Source: Streptomyces sp. NBC_01217 (GTDB lineage Bacteria > Actinomycetota > Actinomycetes > Streptomycetales > Streptomycetaceae). Taken from it: 64,000 nucleotides of DNA. Shown here in pieces: positions 18,566 to 26,587 of the stretch. The stretch's first letter is position 1; each line of letters starts with the position of its first letter. The stretch is from the NCBI RefSeq assembly GCF_035994185.1, contig NZ_CP108538.1, positions 7,939,501 to 8,003,500 of the forward strand, read 5' to 3'. Below the pieces are notes generated by a model that was not told where the DNA came from, ran no database searches, and was given only the letters and a program-made list of their open reading frames with translations. Both the position numbers and the translations under genes were made by a program.

Positions 18566-18658
18566 GACGTTCCCGGGCGTTTCGGTGCGCCCCTGTTGAA
18601 ACCTTAGCCCGCCGCCGCAGGCCGGACACGTGGCTGACACAGAAGGACCGGCACACGC

Positions 18659-18674
18659 AGAAGGGCCCCGGGTG
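18659..18674. terminator. Left arm of a terminator hairpin split by the IS element
   Basis: This 16-nt arm is perfectly complementary to 20158-20173 on the far side of the IS. Additional, imperfect pairing continues towards the insertion point (gggcgggttct with agaatctgccc). Together they would make one strong hairpin downstream of pssA in the ancestral sequence. Confidence 0.85.
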
Positions 18675-18687
18675 CTGGGCGGGTTCT

Positions 18688-20139
18688 AGCGATCCCCGCA
18701 ACACCCTGGTCTTCAGGGAGTTGCGGGGATCGTGGATTTTGAGGGCTTGAAGGTGAGGTTCTTCGAGGCGCTGGACCGGGAGAACGGCAGTGTCGCGGGG
18801 GCTGCTCGGGTGGTCGGGGTGAGCCGTCACACGGCGGCCGGGTGGGCGCGGAAAGCCGGCGTGCGTGGGCGTGGGAAGCCGGGCGCGGCCGGGCATCCGG
18901 GGCGAGTGGAGTACGACAGGCTTCGCGCGTCCGGGGTCCGGCAGCGGGAGGCCGCGGCACTGGTCGGGGTCCATGAACGCACTGCGCGGGACTGGGACCG
19001 TGGTATCAGGAAGAGCAACGGCGCGCGCCTGCACCCGGACGGGCGCCGGATCGATTACAAGACCGGTGTGACAACCACCAGTGCCGCATCGCGGGAGCCG
19101 TCCGTTGCGGCGGTCGAGGCCGAGCTGCACCACCGGTTCCTGACGGTGGCGGAGCGGGAGTTGATCGCTGACTTGCGTCGTGAGGGTCAATCGCTGCGGG
19201 CGATCGGGCGAGCGCTGAGCCGACCGGCCTCCACGGTCAAGCGGGAGATCGACGCCCATTCGGTCGAGGGCGTCTATCAGCCGCACCGGGCACAGCGGGC
19301 GTGGGCGAAGAGCCGTCCGAGGCCCAAGGCGTCCAAGCTCGCTACGGACGGTCCGCTGCGTGATTACGTCGCCCACAAGCTGCAGCAGCAGTGGTCACCT
19401 GAGCAGATCTGTCACGCTCTGGTCACCGAGTTCCCCGACGACGAGAGCATGCGCGTGAGTCCGGAGACGATCTACCAGGCGATCTACGTGCAGGCCCGTG
19501 GCGGACTGCGCCGTGAAGTCGCGGCAGCGCTGCGCACCGGGCGCACCCGCCGCAAGCCGCACCGCAGCCCGGACCAGCGAACGCGCCGGTTCGTCGACGA
19601 GATGGTGATGATCTCCGAGCGGCCGCCCGAGGTCGCAGACCGGGCGGTTCCCGGCCACTGGGAAGGCGACCTGATCGTCGGCACCCGCAACGAGAGCGCG
19701 ATCGTCACCCTGGTCGAGCGCTCCACCCGCTATGTCATGCTCGGCCACCTGCCCGGCGGGCACACCGCCGAGGAAGTCCGTGACGTGCTGGTGCCCCTGA
19801 TCCAGACCCTTCCCGAGCACCTGCGCGGCTCGCTGACCTGGGACCAGGGCTGCGAGATGGCCGCGCACAAGCAGTTCACCGTGTCCACCGGTGTTCCGGT
19901 CTACTTCTGCGACCCGCACTCACCCTGGCAGCGCGGATCGAACGAGAACACCAACGGCCTGCTACGGCAGTACTTCCCCAAGGGCACCGACCTGTCCGTG
20001 CACAGCCCCGAAGACCTCGAACACGTCGCTCAGCAACTCAACGGCCGCCCACGCAAAACGCTCGGCTGGAAAACTCCAGCCGAGCGTCTGCGTGATCTAC
20101 TGACGACCACGTAAGCCATCAGGTGTTGCGAGGACCCCG
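18688..20139 (+). mobile_element. IS30-family insertion sequence (about 1.45 kb)
   Basis: One transposase ORF is flanked by imperfect terminal inverted repeats, matching at 14 of 17 positions: left gcgatccccgcaacacc (18689-18705) and right ggtgttgcgaggacccc (20122-20138). The left end also holds a 12-bp stem (gatccccgcaac/gttgcggggatc, 18691-18732) just before the transposase start. Target duplication cannot be assigned because the flanks are themselves complementary. The element looks intact. Confidence 0.85.
18732..20114 (+). CDS. IS30-family transposase
   Basis: 460 residues from GTG 18732, the first codon after the left-end hairpin. Two N-terminal helix-turn-helix regions (GAARVVGVSRHTAAGWARKAG, and LTVAERELIADLRREGQSLRAIGRALSR) recognise the ends. 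The DDE core has Asp in HWEGDLIVG, Asp in TWDQGCEM and Glu in RGSNENTNGLLRQYFPKGTDL, so catalysis should be intact. It is longer than many IS30 transposases because of the extra N-terminal domain. Confidence 0.95.
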   Translation: MDFEGLKVRFFEALDRENGSVAGAARVVGVSRHTAAGWARKAGVRGRGKPGAAGHPGRVEYDRLRASGVRQREAAALVGVHERTARDWDRGIRKSNGARLHPDGRRIDYKTGVTTTSAASREPSVAAVEAELHHRFLTVAERELIADLRREGQSLRAIGRALSRPASTVKREIDAHSVEGVYQPHRAQRAWAKSRPRPKASKLATDGPLRDYVAHKLQQQWSPEQICHALVTEFPDDESMRVSPETIYQAIYVQARGGLRREVAAALRTGRTRRKPHRSPDQRTRRFVDEMVMISERPPEVADRAVPGHWEGDLIVGTRNESAIVTLVERSTRYVMLGHLPGGHTAEEVRDVLVPLIQTLPEHLRGSLTWDQGCEMAAHKQFTVSTGVPVYFCDPHSPWQRGSNENTNGLLRQYFPKGTDLSVHSPEDLEHVAQQLNGRPRKTLGWKTPAERLRDLLTTT

Positions 20140-20157
20140 AGAATCTGCCCTGGGGAA

Positions 20158-20173
20158 CACCCGGGGCCCTTCT
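20158..20173. terminator. Right arm of the IS-split terminator hairpin
   Basis: Complementary over all 16 nt to 18659-18674. It lies 19 nt beyond the pssA stop, where a terminator for psd-pssA is expected. Confidence 0.85.
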
Positions 20174-20191
20174 CATGTGTCTTCGGTACCA

Positions 20192-21049
20192 CTAAGGCAG
20201 CTGCGTCGCCCGTGCCTCACGTCGGTTGCCGCGGAAGGTGTTGACCCGCCGTGCCGTCGCGAAGAGCGGGATGACCGCTCCCAGGACCACCTGCAGCGCG
20301 CAGCCGGTCTGGAGGAGCAGCTGACCGCCGGGGGCGTCGAACGCCCACGCGGCGAGGAGCCCCATCGCGGCCACGATCCAGCTGAGCATCGCCACCGCGA
20401 GGACCCCGCGCGGCTTCGGGTACTCGACCCGGCTGACCATCAGCCACGCCACTCCGACGATCGCGAGCAGCGTCGGTACGAAGGGCAGCTCCAGGAGCAC
20501 GATCGAGACGACCGTCAGCGCTCCGAAGGGGCTCGGCATGCCCTGGAACATGCCGTCCTTCATGGTCACGCAGGAGAATCTCGCAAGCCTGAGCACCACC
20601 GCCAGCAGTACGACGATCGCTGCGAGCGCCGACACCCGCTGGTATGCGTCGTCCGCGACCATGCCGTACACGAGGACGAAGTACGCCGGGGCGAGTCCGA
20701 AGCTGATCAGGTCCGAGAGGTTGTCCAGCTCGGCCCCCATAGGTGAGGAGCGCAGCTTGCGTGCCACGAGCCCGTCGAAGAGGTCGAACACCGCGGCCAT
20801 GAGCATGAGGATCACGGCGGTGGCCGCGGAGTGCCGCGCCATGCCGCTCTCGTCGCTGCCCGTGAGGTGCGGGATGAGGATTCCGGTGGTGGTGAAGTAC
20901 ACCGCCATGAAACCGCACGTGGCGTTGCCGAGCGTGAGGGTGTCCGCTATCGACAGCCGCAGAGAGAGCGGCATGTCCTCGCCGGCGTCCTCCTCGGACT
21001 CCGCCTCGGGCACCCAGCCGGCCTGCGTGTCAGGGTCAATCACGGTCAA
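20192..21049 (-). CDS. pssA: CDP-diacylglycerol--serine O-phosphatidyltransferase
   Basis: 285 residues. The CDP-alcohol phosphotransferase signature runs DLFDGLVARKL, then GAELDNLSDLISFG with all aspartates. About eight helices follow. It makes phosphatidylserine from CDP-diacylglycerol and serine, the substrate of Psd. The start is TTG 21049 with GGGGGTGA six nt upstream; GTG 21043 is an alternative. The first 14 nt overlap the end of psd. Its natural terminator has been split by the IS30 element. Confidence 0.93.
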   Translation of the reverse strand: MTVIDPDTQAGWVPEAESEEDAGEDMPLSLRLSIADTLTLGNATCGFMAVYFTTTGILIPHLTGSDESGMARHSAATAVILMLMAAVFDLFDGLVARKLRSSPMGAELDNLSDLISFGLAPAYFVLVYGMVADDAYQRVSALAAIVVLLAVVLRLARFSCVTMKDGMFQGMPSPFGALTVVSIVLLELPFVPTLLAIVGVAWLMVSRVEYPKPRGVLAVAMLSWIVAAMGLLAAWAFDAPGGQLLLQTGCALQVVLGAVIPLFATARRVNTFRGNRREARATQLP

Positions 21050-21683
21050 TTCGAGTCACCCCCGCGGTGGTGGCCTGGCCGACCTCGACCGCGACATCGA
21101 TACCTTCCGGAAGGTAGATGTCGACCCGGGAGCCGAAGCGGATCAGACCGATGCGCTCGCCCTGCTCCACCTTCGTGCCCTGCGGGATGTAAGGGACGAT
21201 GCGACGGGCGACCGCGCCCGCGATCTGCACCATCTCGATGTCACCGAGCTCGGTGTCGAAGTGCCAGACAACGCGCTCGTTGTTCTCGCTCTCCTTGTTG
21301 AACGCCGGAACGAACCCACCGGGGATGTGCTCGACCGAGGTCACCGTGCCGGCCAGGGGGGCACGGTTGACATGGACGTTCAGCGGGCTCATGAAGATCG
21401 CGACGCGGGTGCGCCCGTCCTTCCACGGCATGATGCTCTGCACCACGCCGTCGGCCGGGGAGATGACCCGGCCCTGGGTGATCTCGCGCTCGGGGTCGCG
21501 GAAGAACCACAGCATGCCCGCCGCGAGCGCGGTGGTGGGCACGGCCACCGCGGCCCAGCGTCCGGACCTGCGGGCCCGGGTGAGGCTGAGTGCCGCGGTG
21601 GCAACGGTCGGGAGGAGCCACGGCGAAGCTCCGCGCGCAAGGCGGACTCCGCCGCGTGGTGCAGAGGTTTGGCTGTCGGGCAT
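21036..21683 (-). CDS. psd: Phosphatidylserine decarboxylase
   Basis: 215 residues from ATG 21683. It is the short Psd type: WFFRDPERE near residue 60, PADGVVQSI, MSPLNVHVNR with the conserved His, and RFGSRVDIYLP, where the Gly-Ser bond is the expected self-cleavage site forming the pyruvoyl group. One N-terminal helix anchors it to the membrane. It converts phosphatidylserine to phosphatidylethanolamine. It is first in the psd-pssA operon with a promoter candidate at 21746-21774. Confidence 0.92.
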   Translation of the reverse strand: MPDSQTSAPRGGVRLARGASPWLLPTVATAALSLTRARRSGRWAAVAVPTTALAAGMLWFFRDPEREITQGRVISPADGVVQSIMPWKDGRTRVAIFMSPLNVHVNRAPLAGTVTSVEHIPGGFVPAFNKESENNERVVWHFDTELGDIEMVQIAGAVARRIVPYIPQGTKVEQGERIGLIRFGSRVDIYLPEGIDVAVEVGQATTAGVTRIDRD

Positions 21684-21745
21684 GGATGACCTTCGTAGCG
21701 GATGATGCCGCGCTGGCAACGGGGGACGGCGGCTTTTCCGGCGAT

Positions 21746-21774
21746 GTTATCGGTTGCGAGCCGCAACTGGGCAA
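21746..21774 (-). promoter_or_regulatory. Candidate vegetative promoter for psd-pssA
   Basis: On the minus strand TTGCCC (21774-21769) is followed after 17 nt by GATAAC (21751-21746). The spacing is ideal and it lies about 60 nt upstream of the psd start. Confidence 0.5.
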
Positions 21775-21864
21775 GCCAGCAGCCGAGTCGAACGGCTTGA
21801 AGACACCGCCTGAGGATGACAGGGTGTGATCTTCTTCGCGGCTAAATCACCTCGAAAGGGACGA

Positions 21865-23070
21865 TCACCCCTGGAACCGGTACTCCTCGAGGAGTCGGCG
21901 CCCAATGATCATTTTCTGGATCTCGGCGGTACCTTCACCGATCAGCAGCATCGGGGCCTCCCGGTAGAGGCGCTCGATCTCGTACTCCTTGGAGAAGCCG
22001 TAACCGCCGTGGATCCGGAAGGCGTCCTCGACGACTTCCTTGCAGTACTCGGAGGCGAGGTACTTCGCCATCCCTGCCTCCAGGTCGTTTCGTTCCCCGG
22101 AGTCCTTTTTGCGCGCTGCGTTCACCATCATCGCATGGGCGGCTTCCACCTTGGTGGCCATTTCGGCCAGCTTGAACTGGATCGCCTGGTGCTGGGCGAT
22201 CGGCTTTCCGAAGGTCTGGCGCTGCTGGGCATAGGAAACGCCCAACTCGAATGCACGCTGTGCGACGCCGCAGCCACGCGCGGCCACATTCACCCGGCCG
22301 ACCTCGACGCCGTCCATCATTTGGTAAAACCCTCGGCCCGTGGTGCCGCCGAGTACACGATTGGCCGGAATGCGCAGTCCGTCCATGATGAGTTCCGTCG
22401 TGTCGACGCCCTTGTAACCCATCTTGTCGATCTTCCCGGGAATGGTGAGCCCCGGCCGGACCTCGCCGAAGCCCGGCTCCTTCTCCACCAGGAAGGTCGT
22501 CATCGACTTGTGCGGGGGCGTTCCCTCGGGGTGGCCTTCGTCACTCTTGCAGAGCACGGCGACGAGCGTGGACGTGCCACCGTTCGTCAGCCACATCTTC
22601 TGGCCGTTCAGGACGTACTCCTCGCCGTCCCTGATGCCCTTGGAGGTGATCGCCGCGACGTCGGAGCCCAGCGCCGGCTCGGACATCGAGAACGCGCCCC
22701 GGACCTCGCCCAGCGCCATCCGGGGCAGGAAGGTGTCCTTCTGCTCCTGGGTGCCGTGCTGCTTGAGCATGTACGCCACGATGAAGTGCGTATTGATGAT
22801 TCCCGACACGCTCATCCAGCCGCGCGCGATTTCCTCCACGCACAGCGCGTATGTGAGCAGCGACTCACCCAGACCCCCGTACTCCTCGGGAATCATCAGC
22901 CCGAACAGGCCGAGTTCCTTGAGCCCCTCGACGATCTGTGCCGGGTACTCGTCACGGTGCTCCAGCTGGGTCGCGACCGGAATGATCTCCTTGTCGACGA
23001 AATCCCGGACCGTGGAGAGAATCTCCCGCTGGACATCGTTGAGACCGGCGGTCTGGGCGAGTCGCGTCAT
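21865..23070 (-). CDS. mcd: (2S)-methylsuccinyl-CoA dehydrogenase
   Basis: 401 residues of an FAD acyl-CoA dehydrogenase: FSMSEPALGSDVAAI and WLTNGG contact FAD, and REAPMLLIGEGTAEIQKMIIGR is the typical C-terminal signature. Family and gene order identify it as the ethylmalonyl-CoA pathway enzyme that oxidises methylsuccinyl-CoA to mesaconyl-CoA. It is last in the ccr-ecm-mcl-mch-mcd operon, only 2 nt after mch. On sequence alone a short-chain acyl-CoA dehydrogenase would be possible. Confidence 0.88.
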   Translation of the reverse strand: MTRLAQTAGLNDVQREILSTVRDFVDKEIIPVATQLEHRDEYPAQIVEGLKELGLFGLMIPEEYGGLGESLLTYALCVEEIARGWMSVSGIINTHFIVAYMLKQHGTQEQKDTFLPRMALGEVRGAFSMSEPALGSDVAAITSKGIRDGEEYVLNGQKMWLTNGGTSTLVAVLCKSDEGHPEGTPPHKSMTTFLVEKEPGFGEVRPGLTIPGKIDKMGYKGVDTTELIMDGLRIPANRVLGGTTGRGFYQMMDGVEVGRVNVAARGCGVAQRAFELGVSYAQQRQTFGKPIAQHQAIQFKLAEMATKVEAAHAMMVNAARKKDSGERNDLEAGMAKYLASEYCKEVVEDAFRIHGGYGFSKEYEIERLYREAPMLLIGEGTAEIQKMIIGRRLLEEYRFQG

Positions 23071-23072
23071 GG

Positions 23073-23600
23073 CTACTTCTCCACGTTCTTCTGCGAAGGC
23101 TGGTTCAGCTCGGGGCGGCCGGGCTGCTCGCCGCCGCGCTCCTTGATGTACGTCTCGGTGGGGACCATCACCTTGCGACGGAACACGCAGACCAGCGTGC
23201 CGTCCTGCTTGTACCCCCTGGTCTCCACGTAAACGATTCCGCGGTCGCTCCTGGACTTCGACGGAGTCTTGTCGAGAACGGTCGTCTCGCCGTAGATCGT
23301 GTCGCCGTGGAAGGTCGGCGCGACATGCTTCAGCGACTCGACCTCAAGGTTGGCGATCGCCTTTCCGGAGACATCCGGAACCGACATGCCGAGCAGCAGG
23401 GAGTAGATGTAATTGCCGACGACGACGTTCTTTCCGAAGTCGGTCGTCTTCTCCGCGTAGTTGCTGTCCATGTGCAGCGGGTGATGATTCATGGTCAGCA
23501 GACAGAAGAGGTGGTCGTCGTATTCGGTGACCGTCTTTCCGGGCCAGTGCTTGTAGATCGCACCGACCTCGAACTCCTCGTACGTGCGTCCGAACTGCAT
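23073..23600 (-). CDS. mch: Mesaconyl-CoA hydratase (MaoC-like)
   Basis: 175 residues from ATG 23600, 2 nt after the mcl stop. It has a hot-dog fold with MNHHPLHMDSNYAEKTDFG-like hydratase features (HPLHMDSNYA) and a late VYVETRGYKQDG strand. It hydrates mesaconyl-CoA to beta-methylmalyl-CoA, the substrate of the neighbouring lyase. It is about half the length of the proteobacterial enzyme, as expected for the actinobacterial form. Confidence 0.87.
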   Translation of the reverse strand: MQFGRTYEEFEVGAIYKHWPGKTVTEYDDHLFCLLTMNHHPLHMDSNYAEKTTDFGKNVVVGNYIYSLLLGMSVPDVSGKAIANLEVESLKHVAPTFHGDTIYGETTVLDKTPSKSRSDRGIVYVETRGYKQDGTLVCVFRRKVMVPTETYIKERGGEQPGRPELNQPSQKNVEK

Positions 23601-23602
23601 GA

Positions 23603-24577
23603 TCAGGCCTCCGGCGCTTCGAACTTGGAGGTGCGCTGCATACCGGCCGCGCGGCCCTTGCCCGCGATGACGAGCGCCATCTTGCGGCTCGCCTCGTCGA
23701 TCATCTCGTCGCCGAGCATCGCCGAACCCTTCTTGCCGCCCTCCTCCGAGGTGCACCATTCGTATGCGTCGAGGATCAGCTCGGCGTGGTCGTAGTCCTC
23801 CTGCGAGGGCGAGAACACCTCGTTGGCCGCGTCGACCTGACCGGGGTGCAGCACCCACTTGCCGTCGAAGCCCAGCGCCGCCGCACGGCCCGCGACCTCG
23901 CGGTACGCGTCCACGTCACGGATCTGCAGGAAGGGACCGTCGATCGCCTGGAGGTCGTACGTACGGGCCGCCATCAGAATGCGCATCAGGATGTAGTGGT
24001 ACGCGTCGGCTCCGTACCCGGGCGGCTGCTGACCGACGACCAGGGTCTTCATGTTGATCGACGCCATGAAGTCGGCCGGGCCGAAGATCAGGGTCTCCAG
24101 GCGGGGCGAGGCGGCGGCGATGTCGTCGATGTTCACCAGGCCCTTGGCGTTCTCGATCTGCGCCTCGATGCCGATCTTCCCGACCTCGAAGCCCATCGTC
24201 TTCTCGATCTGGGTGAGCAGCAGATCGAGGGCGACGACCTGCTGGGCGTCCTGGACCTTGGGCAGCATGATGCAGTCGAGGTTCTGGCCGGCGCCCTCGA
24301 CGACCGTGATGACATCGCGGTACGTCCAGTGGGTCGTCCAGTCGTTGACCCGCACGACCCGGGTCTTGCCCGTCCAGTCGCCGTTGTTCAGCGCGTCGAC
24401 GATGTGGTGCCGGGCGCCCTCCTTGGCGAGCGGCGCGCAGGCGTCCTCCAGGTCCAGGAAGACCTGGTCGGCCGGGAGGCCCTGGGCCTTCTCCAGGAAC
24501 CGCGGGTTCGAGCCCGGCACGGCCAGACAGGAGCGGCGCGGACGCAGACGGTTCACGGCGGGCGTGGGCGTGGTCAT
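23603..24577 (-). CDS. mcl: L-malyl-CoA/beta-methylmalyl-CoA lyase (CitE/HpcH family)
   Basis: 324 residues with RRSCLAVPGSNPRFLEKA at the start, LDLEDACAP carrying a metal-binding Glu/Asp pair, MLPKVQDAQQV, and IEAQIENAKGL. It is a TIM-barrel aldolase needing Mg2+. It splits beta-methylmalyl-CoA into glyoxylate and propionyl-CoA. Its ATG overlaps the ecm stop by 4 bp and the mch start follows 2 nt after its own stop. Confidence 0.9.
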   Translation of the reverse strand: MTTPTPAVNRLRPRRSCLAVPGSNPRFLEKAQGLPADQVFLDLEDACAPLAKEGARHHIVDALNNGDWTGKTRVVRVNDWTTHWTYRDVITVVEGAGQNLDCIMLPKVQDAQQVVALDLLLTQIEKTMGFEVGKIGIEAQIENAKGLVNIDDIAAASPRLETLIFGPADFMASINMKTLVVGQQPPGYGADAYHYILMRILMAARTYDLQAIDGPFLQIRDVDAYREVAGRAAALGFDGKWVLHPGQVDAANEVFSPSQEDYDHAELILDAYEWCTSEEGGKKGSAMLGDEMIDEASRKMALVIAGKGRAAGMQRTSKFEAPEA

Positions 24578-26586
24578 GCGGGGACCTCCAGAGGGTCGAG
24601 CTTGTTCGCTTTCCGGATCTCGTCGACGATACGGCCGATGATCTCCGTGATACCGAAATCCTTAGGGGTGAACACGGCGGCGACACCGGCCCCGATCAGG
24701 GCCGCGGCATCGGCGGGCGGAATGATCCCGCCCGCGATGACGGGTATGTCGTTGGCGTCGGCCTCGCGCAGCCGGTGCAGCACGTCCGGCACCAGCTCGG
24801 CGTGCGAGCCGGACAGGATCGACAGTCCGACGCAGTGCACGTCCTCGGCGAGCGCGGCCGAGACGATCTGTTCGGGGGTCAGCCTGATCCCCTGGTAGAC
24901 GACCTCGAAACCGGCGTCACGGGCGCGTACGGCGATCTGCTCGGCGCCGTTGGAGTGCCCGTCCAGGCCCGGCTTGCCGACCAGCAGCCGCAGCCGCCCG
25001 GTGCCCAGGTCGGCCGCGGTGCGGGCGACCTTCTCGCGGACCAAAGCGAGCGGCGTACCGGCCTCCGCGGTCACCGCGACCGGGGCGGACGAGACTCCGG
25101 TCGGCGCCCGGAACTCGCCGAAGACATCGCGCAGCGCCCAGGACCACTCGCCGGTGGTGACACCGGCGCGGGCGCACTCCACTGTCGCTTCCATCATGTT
25201 CTCGGTGCCCGCGGCGGCCTTCTTCAGCGCCGCCAGCGCCTCGGTGGCGCGGGCCTCGTCGCGGTTGTCGCGCCACTCGTGGAGCGCCGCGACGACCCTG
25301 GCCTCGTTGGCGGGGTCGACCGTCATGATCGCCCCGTCGAGGTCCGCGGTGAGCGGGTTCGGTTCCGTCGTCCCGTAGATGTTGACGCCGACGATCTTCT
25401 CCTCGCCGCCCTCGATCCGGGCCCGGCGGGCGGCGTGCGAGGAGACCAGCTCGGACTTCAGATAGCCGGACTCGACGGCTGCCATGGCGCCGCCCATCTG
25501 CTGGATCCGGTCCATCTCGGCGAGCGACTCGGTGACCAGCTCGTCCACCTTGGCCTCGATGACATGCGATCCGGCGAAGATGTCCTCGTACTCCAGCAGA
25601 TCGCTCTCGTGCGCGAGCACCTGCTGGATACGGAGCGACCACTGCTGGTCCCAGGGACGGGGGAGCCCCAGGGCCTCGTTCCAGGCCGGCAGCTGGACGG
25701 CGCGGGCTCGGGCGTCCTTGGAGAGGGTGACGGCCAGCATCTCCAGGACGATGCGCTGGACGTTGTTCTCCGGCTGCGCCTCGGTGAGCCCGAGGGAGTT
25801 GACCTGGACGCCGTAGCGGAAGCGGCGCTGCTTGGCGTCGGTGATGCCGTACCGCTCACGGGTGACCCGGTCCCAGATACGGCCGAAGGCGCGCATCTTG
25901 CACATCTCCTCGATGAAGCGGACGCCCGCGTTCACGAAGAAGGAGATACGGGCGACCACATCGCCGAACTTCTCCTCGGGCACCTGGCCCGAGTCGCGCA
26001 CGGCGTCCAGGACCGCGATGGCCGTCGACATGGCGTACGCGATCTCCTGGACCGGAGTGGCCCCCGCCTCCTGCAGGTGGTAGCTGCAGATGTTGATCGG
26101 GTTCCACTTCGGGATGTGGTTGACCGTGTACGTGATCATGTCGGTGGTCAGCCGCAGCGAGGGACCGGGCGGGAAGACATGCGTCCCGCGGGACAGGTAC
26201 TCCTTGACGATGTCGTTCTGCGTCGTGCCCTGGAGCTTCGTCGGATCGGCGCCCTGTTCCTCGGCGACCACCTGGTAGAGCGCCAGCAGCCACATCGCGG
26301 TGGCGTTGATCGTCATCGAGGTGTTCATCTGCTCCAGGGGGATGTCCTGGAACAGCCTGCGCATGTCACCGAGGTGCGACACGGGCACGCCGACCCGGCC
26401 GACCTCGCCGCGGGCGAGGATGTGATCGGGGTCGTAACCCGTCTGCGTCGGCAGGTCGAAGGCGACCGACAGACCCGTCTGGCCCTTGGCCAGGTTGCGC
26501 CGGTAGAGCTCGTTGGACGCCTCGGCGGTCGAATGGCCGGCGTACGTCCGCATGAGCCACGGGCGGTCCTTCTGACGTCCGCTCAT
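24574..26586 (-). CDS. ecm: Ethylmalonyl-CoA mutase (B12-dependent)
   Basis: 670 residues from ATG 26586, one nt after the ccr stop. The methylmalonyl-CoA mutase-type barrel contains RTYAGHSTAEASNELYR and FDLPTQTGYDPDH. The C-terminal cobalamin domain has the base-off motif DGHSNG, then SILSGSH and GGIIPP. It is a single-chain mutase fused to its B12 domain, the arrangement of ethylmalonyl-CoA mutase (also called MeaA). It isomerises ethylmalonyl-CoA to methylsuccinyl-CoA. Confidence 0.93.
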   Translation of the reverse strand: MSGRQKDRPWLMRTYAGHSTAEASNELYRRNLAKGQTGLSVAFDLPTQTGYDPDHILARGEVGRVGVPVSHLGDMRRLFQDIPLEQMNTSMTINATAMWLLALYQVVAEEQGADPTKLQGTTQNDIVKEYLSRGTHVFPPGPSLRLTTDMITYTVNHIPKWNPINICSYHLQEAGATPVQEIAYAMSTAIAVLDAVRDSGQVPEEKFGDVVARISFFVNAGVRFIEEMCKMRAFGRIWDRVTRERYGITDAKQRRFRYGVQVNSLGLTEAQPENNVQRIVLEMLAVTLSKDARARAVQLPAWNEALGLPRPWDQQWSLRIQQVLAHESDLLEYEDIFAGSHVIEAKVDELVTESLAEMDRIQQMGGAMAAVESGYLKSELVSSHAARRARIEGGEEKIVGVNIYGTTEPNPLTADLDGAIMTVDPANEARVVAALHEWRDNRDEARATEALAALKKAAAGTENMMEATVECARAGVTTGEWSWALRDVFGEFRAPTGVSSAPVAVTAEAGTPLALVREKVARTAADLGTGRLRLLVGKPGLDGHSNGAEQIAVRARDAGFEVVYQGIRLTPEQIVSAALAEDVHCVGLSILSGSHAELVPDVLHRLREADANDIPVIAGGIIPPADAAALIGAGVAAVFTPKDFGITEIIGRIVDEIRKANKLDPLEVPA

Positions 26587-26587
26587 A

